Positions 55,817 through 64,000 of a stretch of DNA of 64,000 bases are shown here, in pieces; positions within the stretch are counted from its first letter, which is position 1; every line of letters starts with the position of its first letter. The position numbers and the translations under genes are program-made. The notes beneath the pieces were generated by a model. The model was not told the origin of the DNA and did not search any database. It saw only the letters and a program-made list of their open reading frames with translations. Source of the DNA: Arachnopeziza araneosa (taxonomy: Eukaryota; Ascomycota; Leotiomycetes; Helotiales; Arachnopezizaceae); NCBI GenBank assembly GCA_003988855.1, contig QYAI01000004.1, positions 806,001-870,000 of the forward strand, written 5' to 3'.

Positions 55817-57331
55817 TTACCAGTAACGGCGGGGTCGTTCATAATCGTACGGGGCATCTCTTGGGGGATAGTCTCTTGGTGGAGGGCGATCATAACCCGC
55901 GCGGCCGTTAACATATGGGTCAGGAGGATAGTCACGACGATAAGGATCCTCAAAACGGCCTCGTGGAGGCGGATAGTCATCCATTGGGCCACGAGCTCTT
56001 GGGGGTGATCGATAGCGTCCTCCACGCTCATCATCGTAGTAACGGCGGGGTGGGCTTCTCTCACGGTAACCGCGGGGAGAGTATCCTCGAGATGGTCCAC
56101 GACGATCATACTCGTCAGCAGGATAAGGTCGACGATGACCGGGAGATCGAGATCGAGCGCGGTCGCGAGGAACATCAGGTTGAGTCTGTACGAATTAGTA
56201 TTTTCTGAAAGGGTATATTCGTTGACAACCTACATCGGCAATGCAGTGAACTTCAACACCCTTGAATTCACGGCCGTCGAGTTTTTCTACTGCAGTTTTG
56301 AGGTCTTGAGCAGTTTCAAACTCAACAAAGCTTCTATTTTGTCAGTAACATATTGTCGCTAGGAACAAGTTCACTAACCCTTTGCCGTCGCGTTCACGGC
56401 CCGTCTCGGAATAAACGACGTCGAGGCTTGATTGACGGGCGAAATCTTTTAGGTCCTAAATCCAGATCCATGTAAGTGGTTGTCCTGGTATGGTGTGAAA
56501 ACGCCAGGGTAGCATGGTTGTCATCCAAATAGTGCCTCCTCAAGTCCTGAAAGGTACATGGTCCAACGGTAGAGCTCCTCCATCATATCCAGTATGCAAT
56601 GGTATATTAGAGTAAAAAGAGTCGACAGGAATGAGAGGCCGAATAGAGGGAGAGTCCAGGCGTCCGAAGCTGCTCAGGCAAATGCACTCGCAGAATGCGC
56701 TGAGATTTATGCCACGGTAAGATATAGGCCTGGACTAATGCAATATCTGCTGTGAACGGTGAGGAAAACAAGGCATCCAATGATATGGATCACCGTCCAA
56801 ATAGCAAGACTTGAGCTCCAGAAATCCGGGGGAAGGAACAGGGGAAACAGACCTGCCAGCTGGTCTCACCTGGAAGTCCAGTGATTGTCATACGATGAGG
56901 CGTACGTCTCGGACGCGGAGCTGTACGCTCAGTATTGGCAAAGGTCTCGCGATTACGAGTACCACGCGCAAACTGAACAGTCAAACGCTCACCCATGAAG
57001 TCCGAGCCGTGGAAGGCTACAAGACGGAAAGTTATTATGTGTTCGACCTTAGACGTAGGACGTGGCCATACCAGGAACGACATCGCGGGCATCCATAGCA
57101 TCCTTGTATTCGATGAATCCAAAGCCGTTCATAAGCTTGATCTCAGTAATCTCTCCGGTGCCATGGGTCGCGAAGTGATTTTCAACGTCAGCCTTGGTAG
57201 CTTCGAGGAGTTAGCAGCGTCTCAGGTCTGAAGATGAAGACACAAAGGACGAAAAGAAAAGCCACTGTGATTGACTGACCATTGCGAGGGAGATTGCCCA
57301 AGTACAACCTAGTGGACGAGACCTCGGTCAT
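55817..57331 (-). CDS. SRP2: SR-type splicing factor, Srp2-like (two RRMs, RS/RGY tail)
   Basis: RNA-binding splicing regulator. Exons 57280-57331, 57072-57200, 56853-57016, 56379-56455, 56234-56330 and 55817-56185; product 295 aa. RRM1 has RLYLGNLPRN (RNP2) and NGFGFIEY (RNP1). The second RRM has the SR-protein signature SWQDLKDFAR with MTITGLP and GKGFVEFE. The tail is rich in Arg, Ser, Pro, Asp and Tyr (RARSRSP, RGYSPRGYRERSPPRR). Introns are 79, 55, 397, 48 and 48 nt; the third is far longer than any other in the window. The final codons TAC TGG TAA overlap a donor (GTAAGT): splicing there would give TG|A, also a stop, changing the end by only one Trp. The start MTEVSSTRLYL matches the family. 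Confidence 0.9.
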
Positions 57332-57880
57332 GATGGAGGTGGTGAAGAAGAGGAAGGGAACGAAGGTCAAAGGAAGAGTGCTGCAAGAAACAAATCAGTT
57401 CTCTTGTCGTCGCCAACGACAGAAGATGCAAAAGGATGTTCTGCGACAATGCGCAAGGCGGAAATTGATGTTGTTTTGCTATGAAAGCGATGCGCTCATA
57501 GAAGGTGGGCAAGAAGGCGGGAAGAAGAACAAGGCGAAGACGAAGGCGGAAACATGAGGCGAAAAGATTTAACGAGATGATTGGCCACGCAGCCTGACAA
57601 AGCTATCACGTGCAGGTTTGTTTGACCCTCAGTTTCAGAGTCGACCAGGTCCTTATTTCGTCTTGCAATTCGACGAAAAGTAAACAAGTCTCAGAAACGA
57701 ATCAGCTCAATTGTTGTTGCGTCTACATATTCCTCGACTCCCCATTCCATTGGGCGCCAGCTCTTGAATGGCTGGAAACTCCCTGTCATGATATTCCCAC
57801 AACGCCAGCAGCCTTGCTTTACGCCCGACAATCTACACCAACAAACCACCAAAACAAAGCGTCACAGCCCGAACACCCAC
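57332..57880. other. Intergenic between SRP2-like and NDC80
   Basis: SR-gene promoter and NDC80 3' flank, both minus strand. Nothing else is identified. Confidence 0.55.
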
Positions 57881-60231
57881 TCAATTCATCTCAACATCCT
57901 GGGTATCATCGTGTGCATCATCTTCACTCCCAAATTCTTTCTCCACCTCCTCCACCACAAATCCCTCATACTCTTCAAGATTCTTCTGGACGTGCACCTT
58001 GAACTTGATGATATCGTTCAACATCTTTTCAATCTCCGTGTGCAGCTCTTCCCGAAGCGAGTTGGCTTTAAGAGTCAATTGTTCATACCTGTGTCACCCG
58101 TCAGCATTGAGCCGCTACCGCACATCATCGTGACTTACTCAATGTTGGTATTCATCTCACGTTGCTCCATGAGTTGAACAGACTCTGAAAGACCAGCTCG
58201 CATTTTGGCCAGCTCCTTCTCCATCTTCTCAATCTGGGTATCAGAAGCCAGCTTTTGCGTAGTGGTAACTTCTTTTGTCTTGTCATACTCCTCCTCGGCT
58301 GCTCTGACTCGATGTTCAAGCGCGTCTACCTCACCACGTTTATCTTCAATAGCTTCTTTGATACCATCGAGCAGATCATGGTGTTTCATCATTTCATCCA
58401 TAGCAACAGTGCGTCGCTCAGAAATCTCCTTTCTTAAACTGGAAAAGCTAGCCTTGACATGACCCCGAAGATCCAAATTTAAGATATGAGCAGGTTGGTA
58501 ACCTGTCACAGGATCCGCGAGAAGCCTGTCGCTATCCGCCATTCCACCCCCAGAAGCGCCCATTTGCGAAGAGGAGAAGTTCGGACCTTCATTGACAACA
58601 ACCTGAAGTTCATAGTTTTTCCCTTTCGAGTTTGGTGCTGTCGCTGGGATAAGACCAATTTGATACCCGAGACTGTTGTACTTGTCGACCATACGTTCCA
58701 GTTCCTCTAGTCTCCTACTAGCTTCAGCCTCCTTCTCCCCAACTTTTCTCTTTGCTTCCTCCAATCGCTGGGAAGTTGATTCAATTCCTTTTTGCAGGCG
58801 CTCTCGTTCCGATGTCATTCGATCAATTTCAGGCATACCAATCCCTTGATCATCAACAACCTTTTGAAGATTCGATCGCTCGTCCTCAGCTTCTTTCAAT
58901 TCCTGCATGACTGTATCAAGTTGACCTTGTAAAAGCTCAATTCGGGCACCGTATCTTTCTGTCTTTTGGTTCATGAGATTGTCAAATTCTTCAAACTTGA
59001 CCTTGTCTTCTTCCATGATTTTGAAATTCCTGTCCAGCATGGCAATATCAGAACCTGACTTTTCCAATATTTCGATTTCTTTTTGAAGACGCTCATGCTC
59101 TCCTTCCAGAATCTGTAGCTCGTCCAGGTATTTCGAATTTGAGTGGTCGAATTCTTTTGCCATCGCCTCAACATGAGGTGCCAGAACTCGATCTTGATCT
59201 TCATCTCCAGCATCTTCATCCATAGATAGCCAATCTCGATAGGCTCTGCTAAGGAAATCGAAAATGATTCTATCCCCACTGACATCAACACCTGCTTCAG
59301 CACAAGCATCGTCATACTGGTTTATGCCATATCCATCTAGCATTTGTGCTAGCTGCATCATCCAGTGCAAAAGCCCGAGGAACAGATGCCACGAATTCGC
59401 TGATCCCACAGCAGCAAGCATACTCTTCGTGATACTCTTTTGATACGGGTATCTTAATTGCGCTAGAATTGGAGGAACTTCTTGATCGATACTCTTCTGA
59501 AATCGATAGCTTGGATCAATTCGATGATAGAGCCACTGAAACATGAAATTGAAGTCTTTCTGTGTTGGTGATTTGACGGTGTTCTGAGCAAGCATATGTT
59601 TCATTTCCATCTCAAAGTTGTTCGCTGCCATATAGTCTAAAAGCTCCTGGCCAATCCTCGCCTGGTAGGATCTTTCTTTCAGTGGCCGAGGGTCGCGAGG
59701 AACACCTGCGGGAGCTGGGGCTTGCTGAAAGAAACTTTGATGCCCCATCGGTCCATTTGTTGATGTTCGTGATCTGTAGACACTACTCCTGCGCTCTGAA
59801 TCTTCTCCAGATGTTCGACCCATCTGTCCTGGTGCGTAGCTCTTGCGCCCACTGTTATTCTGAAAAGATGAGCGCTTTACGGATGACGTTCCCATATCGG
59901 CTAAGTTTGTCCCTGATGATGATCGTTGGAAAAGAGGCTGACTCGGTCGCGGTGGTGCAAGTGATGCTCGAGATCCTGATATTGAGCGAACATGGCTGGC
60001 TGTGAATGGCGCATTTTGTCCCGACATTGAGTTTGATCGTTTCAATGCTGAAGCTGGTTGAGGAATATTCGAGTTATAGCTAATGCCACCAAGAGTCTGC
60101 GATAAACTATTAACAAAACAGGACACAAATTTTGAATATATGCATTTTGAGGAAACTGCAAGACTTTTCTATGCGCAAAAACTTACCTCTCGTGGGCGCC
60201 GCACAGAGAAGAGACCTGTGTCTTGCGACAT
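57881..60231 (-). CDS. NDC80: Kinetochore protein Ndc80 (HEC1)
   Basis: Microtubule-binding subunit of the outer-kinetochore Ndc80 complex. Exons 60187-60231, 58139-60096 and 57881-58088; product 736 aa. The Ser/Arg-rich, basic N-terminal tail (residues ~15-135) carries many S/T sites like those phosphorylated by Aurora B/Ipl1. The calponin-homology domain follows (~140-290: RIGQELLDYMAANNFEMEMK, PTQKDFNFMFQWLYHRIDPS, HWMMQLAQMLDGY). Long coiled coils occupy the rest, ending in an acidic tail (EFGSEDDAHDDTQDVEMN). The first exon encodes only MSQDTGLFSVRRPRE, and the splice to TLGGISYNS matches the family. Divergent from PEX14. Confidence 0.95.
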
Positions 60232-60572
60232 GATGAGGAGCGCAAAAATTATTCCGCAATACACAAAAATACGATGCTTGATATGTGTTAATAAATCAAA
60301 TTGAATGCAGCGACAAAAACTGGGAAAGGTGTTGTCCTTCTGTGGTTGCGATGCGACCAGGAACAACAACAAACCGTAGGGCAACATCATAGGCTGACGC
60401 TAAAGTGAAGTAAACAAAGACTAAGCTAGCGCGGATCTACTCAGCACGTGCCCTGCTTGCCTCGGCTCCGGCCATCGCTATTTTGGATCCGCGCCTCCTC
60501 AGATTTCATGTCCATCGACATCTCGCGACAGTTCCGTTCAGATTGATCTATATGGAGAGTGGGACAGTGAAC
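60232..60572. promoter_or_regulatory. Divergent promoter region, NDC80 / PEX14
   Basis: 341 bp between start codons. An ATG at 60552, in frame with PEX14, would add seven residues (MESGTVN). No defined binding site recognised. Confidence 0.5.
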
Positions 60573-61774
60573 ATGGCCATCCGCGAAGATATTGTAGCAT
60601 CCGCGGTATGTTTGAACTCTAATCGGCAACAAAGCATAGCTAATCAGATATAGGTGACATGTGAGAGCTCCTTGTTTGAAAGACGCTGCTTAATACTAAT
60701 CCATTTCTAGTCCTTCAAGATCCCAATGTTGCTGGCTCGCCTATGGAAAATAGAATAGCATTTCTACAATCCAAAAACTTAACACAAGAAGAGGTTGATA
60801 CAGCTTTAGCAAGAGTAGGCGGAGAGGCAGCACCTGCAAACTATTCAAACTATGCACCTCCGCAAGTCGCTAGACAACCTCAGTCTCAACCTCAGCCTGG
60901 ATATGGAGGATACCAGCAATATCCCTGGCAGCAGCCTCCGCCAGAAGTTCCGAAAAGGGATTGGAGAGATTGGTTCATTATGGCGACGGTAATGGGAGGT
61001 GTTGGTTATGGTTTATACTTTGTTGCAAAGGTATGGTTTCAATTCAAGGACGAGAGCCTCTGCTAACTGGTTTCCTAGCGCTATGTATACCCGATGATTG
61101 CACCGCCAACGCCGCCACAACTCGAAGCCGATAAGCAAGCTATCGATGAGTCTTTCGAAAAGGCATTCGCACTTCTTGACCAGCTAGCGAAAGATACCGA
61201 CGAATTAAAGTCGTCTGAAAAGGCCCGCACTGAACGTCTAGATGCAGCATTGACAGAAGTGGAAAGCGTGATTAGTGACTTGAAGACTGCAAGCCGAAGG
61301 CGAGAAGAAGAGTCCCGTAGAATTAGTGATGAGGTCCGCGGATTGAAAGATCTCATACCCAAGGCTATCGACGGACAGAAAGAGACGACTGATTCTCGCT
61401 TAAAAGAATTGAATACTGAATTGAAGAGTTTAAAGACACTGATGGGCCAGAGGATGAATCCTGCCACATCAACGACCACAAGTTCTTTTGCTCGTTCTTC
61501 AACTCCTGGATATGGAACTTCAAACCCAAGCAACACCAATGGATTCTCATCTAGTGAAAGCACAACACCAAAACCAGCATCAGTTGCAGATGGAGTCGTA
61601 ACTGAGAACACCGCTACTTCACAAGGACGGACCGCAAGCCCCTTCTCCTTCAGCACTGGTGCACCAGCAGGTAGAGCGGCAATTCCCGCGTGGCAGATGG
61701 CCGCTAGTAAAAGCTCACCGTCGGCCAATGCAACTAGCTCAACAAGTAGCTCACAGGAGAACTCTTCGCCTTGA
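60573..61774 (+). CDS. PEX14: Peroxisomal docking protein Pex14
   Basis: Peroxisomal membrane docking factor for Pex5/Pex7 import complexes. Exons 60573-60605, 60654-60660 (7 nt), 60711-61030 and 61079-61774 give 351 aa. The 7-nt exon is required: it gives AVTFLQDPNVAGSPMENRI, the conserved Pex14 N-terminal motif that binds WxxxF peptides of Pex5. A Pro/Gln/Tyr-rich linker follows, then a membrane segment (FIMATVMGGVGYGLYFVAK), coiled coils (ELNTELKSLKTL and upstream) and a Ser/Thr-rich C-terminus. Introns of 48, 50 and 48 nt have normal signals. An in-frame ATG 21 nt upstream is an alternative start. Confidence 0.93.
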
Positions 61775-62222
61775 TAGCGGTATTTAGTGTTGGCTTTGGA
61801 GGATCTGCATATGGGTGGCGTCTCATGAATATGTCTTGGATTAGCGGTCTATAAGGAAATGTAATATGATCAAATGGAAGCTTTTTATGATTTAACATTG
61901 TGTAGTCAATTCAACTACGTGCCTAAATTTCACTATTAAATTTGACTTTCTTGAATTCGCCATTCATAATTGCTAGCAGTTTGTGCACTTCGACATTAGA
62001 AGGTTAATATGGAGAGTTAATGTCTATAGTGGAAAGCTAGCATAGATCGAAATCCCAATCTCTCTTTAGTTTCAAAGCAGCAAACAATACCCTATATTTT
62101 GCGAACATCTCATTCATTATAAGGCTCCACAAAGTCATTATATTCAGCTAACTTACATCTTATGCACTCAACCGCCATGCTAATAAGAGACAAACTCATC
62201 TCACCGTAACGCAGCCAACCCT
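61775..62222. other. Intergenic, convergent
   Basis: AT-rich 3' flanks of PEX14 and the hydrolase gene. No features recognised. Confidence 0.6.
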
Positions 62223-63773
62223 TTATAACTTCGCCAACTGATCCGGCTGTTTCGCACTCATAGCTTCCACCCTCTCTCTCATCCTCTCCCCAATATCCTT
62301 TTCCCCAAACCCTACTAATTGTCTCGGATCTAAGTCTATCTTCTCTAAACTCTTTGGCATATATTTCACTGCTTTGGTTTCTACTTCCTTTCTCTCCACA
62401 ACACTTGTGACAAAGCCCGCCCAATGCTCAAAAACCTGTCTGGCCGCAGGTAGAGCGCCTAGTAGCATACAGAAACAATGAGGCATAGCAACATATTCTT
62501 CGAGCCGCACAACGACATCTTGTTGCGCTGCCAACTGCGCTACATATTTTCCTTCGTCGGTTAGTAGTTCTTGACCAACTTGAATCCACATCGGCGGTGC
62601 TCCGGCCCAGCTCTTAGCAGATAGAGGGCTGACAAGTGGATGCGTGAGGATCGCGTCTTCAGCATACAAGTTCTTCCTAGGAGGCGGATAAGGCCATAGC
62701 TCGCATGCGGGAAATTGCATGCCGGATGGATGCACGCTGCGTGCTGGAAGGTAGTCGTAGGATTTATTCGCTTCACAAGATGGTGAGGAATGGGTGACAT
62801 CTGCCCAGGGTGAACAGAGAGCTATTCCAGCGGGGAGGGGGATGGAGTAAGAGGTACCATTCCAGGTTATCTTGAGATTTTGATGGCGAAATTGGAGGAG
62901 AGTTTGAAGGAGGGCGAGGCATAGGTTTCCGCCAGCGGAATCGCCACTAAGGACTATGTGTTGGGGGTCTACTGGCGAGTGAAAGGAACCGGGCGGTGGA
63001 TAAAGGAGGGTGAGGTATGAGACTAAAGCATCTAGTAAAGCGGCCGGAAATGGGTTCTGGGGGGCGAGTCTGTAGCGGACGGAGAGACAGCGGCCTTTGG
63101 TGAGCTTGGCCAGTTTCTTGGTTGTTGGGCGGTGGGATGCTGGATCCATCAGGTAATATGCTCCACCATGGAAGTAGAGAATCGTTGCAGGAGATGTAGC
63201 CTCTTTCATCATCTCCTTGTATTTCTGTCCCTCTGATATCTGTAATTCTTTTGAGTCTTTCGTAGCACCTGCTCGATATCCTGTCCATTCCGCAGTCACT
63301 GGAAGGAGTTCAGGCTTTGTATATCCCGCGGAAGATGAACCCGGCTCTCTCATGGCTTCTATGGCATCGAAGAGAACTTGCCGTATTGAGTCCTCAGCCG
63401 GAGGAGCCAGAGCAACCTTGCTAATCCATATCCGGCCTTTAATCCCAGGGTCTCTCAAAGAGAACTTCTGTATTTTCGAGATAGGTTCAAGTGGCGAGTC
63501 AACAATAAAAGATCGCAAAACGGATATTGTAAGCGCTGTCTTCAGATCCCATTGATCAGAATGTTCAGAGAGCCCCAGCGTATGCCAAAGCGCGGTCTTG
63601 CCTATCATAGGGACTTTGGGAAGCAGAGCTTTGAGGAGGGGTATTGGCGAAGAATCCATATTGAACGTGTAAAGCTTGAATGAATGCACGCAAAAACAGA
63701 AGAGAGAGATTCTGGCAAAGAGTACCAAGACGCAGAAACTTATGAAAGTAACGAGAATCAGGGGAGAGGACAA
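62223..63773 (-). CDS. Alpha/beta hydrolase, hormone-sensitive-lipase-like esterase
   Basis: Single exon, 516 aa. The HSL-family oxyanion motif HGGAYY and nucleophile GDSAGGN are present, with YRLAPQNPFPAALLDA between them as usual. The catalytic His is probably in AMPHCF, and an Asp in the TDEGKYV region. The N-terminus (LILVTFISFCVLVLFARISLF) is a strong membrane-anchor or signal sequence; starting at the second ATG (63659, MDSSPIPLL) removes it. Substrates in this family include steryl and short-chain esters. The specific substrate is unknown. No introns, unlike most neighbours. Confidence 0.87.
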   Translation of the reverse strand: MSSPLILVTFISFCVLVLFARISLFCFCVHSFKLYTFNMDSSPIPLLKALLPKVPMIGKTALWHTLGLSEHSDQWDLKTALTISVLRSFIVDSPLEPISKIQKFSLRDPGIKGRIWISKVALAPPAEDSIRQVLFDAIEAMREPGSSSAGYTKPELLPVTAEWTGYRAGATKDSKELQISEGQKYKEMMKEATSPATILYFHGGAYYLMDPASHRPTTKKLAKLTKGRCLSVRYRLAPQNPFPAALLDALVSYLTLLYPPPGSFHSPVDPQHIVLSGDSAGGNLCLALLQTLLQFRHQNLKITWNGTSYSIPLPAGIALCSPWADVTHSSPSCEANKSYDYLPARSVHPSGMQFPACELWPYPPPRKNLYAEDAILTHPLVSPLSAKSWAGAPPMWIQVGQELLTDEGKYVAQLAAQQDVVVRLEEYVAMPHCFCMLLGALPAARQVFEHWAGFVTSVVERKEVETKAVKYMPKSLEKIDLDPRQLVGFGEKDIGERMRERVEAMSAKQPDQLAKL

Positions 63774-64000
63774 AAGTAGATGATAGCCATGGTCTCAGAC
63801 GTTGTTGTGATCACCAGCCAACTAGCCATCATCACGATTCATCGTGCCGAGGCATAATCTATCTAGCCTTGTATTTTGTAGTAATGTCAAGAATTTGTAA
63901 ACTAACATTCACTACACGATTGTGTCGTGGTTTAGCTCTGAAAATGCCCAAGGTACGAACTCTTTAAGATTTAGAAAGAATGAAAGTCTGCGGTTGGTTA
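63774..64000. other. Window end, upstream of hydrolase
   Basis: Promoter region of the hydrolase. No further gene can be supported before the window ends. Confidence 0.5.

Overview
The window is nuclear DNA of a filamentous ascomycete (Pezizomycotina). It has closely packed genes on both strands, most introns are 44-55 nt with GT-AG ends and CTRAY-type branch sites, and the gene set is typical of such fungi (CFEM protein, Prp5, Srp2-type SR protein, Pex14, endopolyphosphatase). Several proteins resemble Leotiomycetes (Helotiales) homologues, but that placement is an inference from memory of the families. I rebuilt exon structures by hand. Every multi-exon gene listed closes in frame across all its junctions.

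Left part (1-28.4 kb), mostly housekeeping genes. In order: a gluconokinase cut by the window edge; a divergent mitochondrial pair (branched-chain E2 and ATP10); a divergent GOS1/RPL35 pair; a Zap1-like C2H2 zinc-finger factor; a small predicted N-myristoylated protein; PRP5 divergent from a mitochondrial HMG-box protein; a ferric reductase with an unusual cysteine cluster; a NAPE-PLD-type metallo-hydrolase; a 14-helix MFS transporter; EMP24 divergent from ARF1 (both act in ER-Golgi vesicle traffic); and a Ure2-like glutathione S-transferase.

Middle (28.4-34.7 kb), an AT-rich stretch with no protein gene I can support. It holds one tRNA-Ser(AGA) on the minus strand. The tRNA is interrupted in its anticodon stem by a 50-nt insert with a complete spliceosomal intron signature (GTAAGT, a TTGAC-like branch site, CTAG). 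Removing exactly that insert restores five Watson-Crick pairs in the stem. This is the most unusual object in the window.

Right part (34.7-64 kb). In order: endopolyphosphatase PPN1; a seven-exon CorA-like membrane protein; a GNAT acetyltransferase; a CFEM GPI-type protein; a class II aldolase; a bZIP factor with a DUF3425-type C-terminus; ethanolamine kinase divergent from a CLC chloride transporter; a Srp2-type SR splicing factor with one unusually long intron; NDC80 divergent from PEX14; and an alpha/beta hydrolase. Two long non-coding stretches flank the bZIP gene and carry simple repeats.

Unusual gene architecture recurs. The GST is in frame only if a 2-nt exon lies between two introns. 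PEX14 has a 7-nt exon. The RPL35 start codon is alone in its exon. The CLC gene has a 156-nt intron that is in frame and stop-free. I see no biosynthetic cluster, CRISPR array, viral element or intact transposon.
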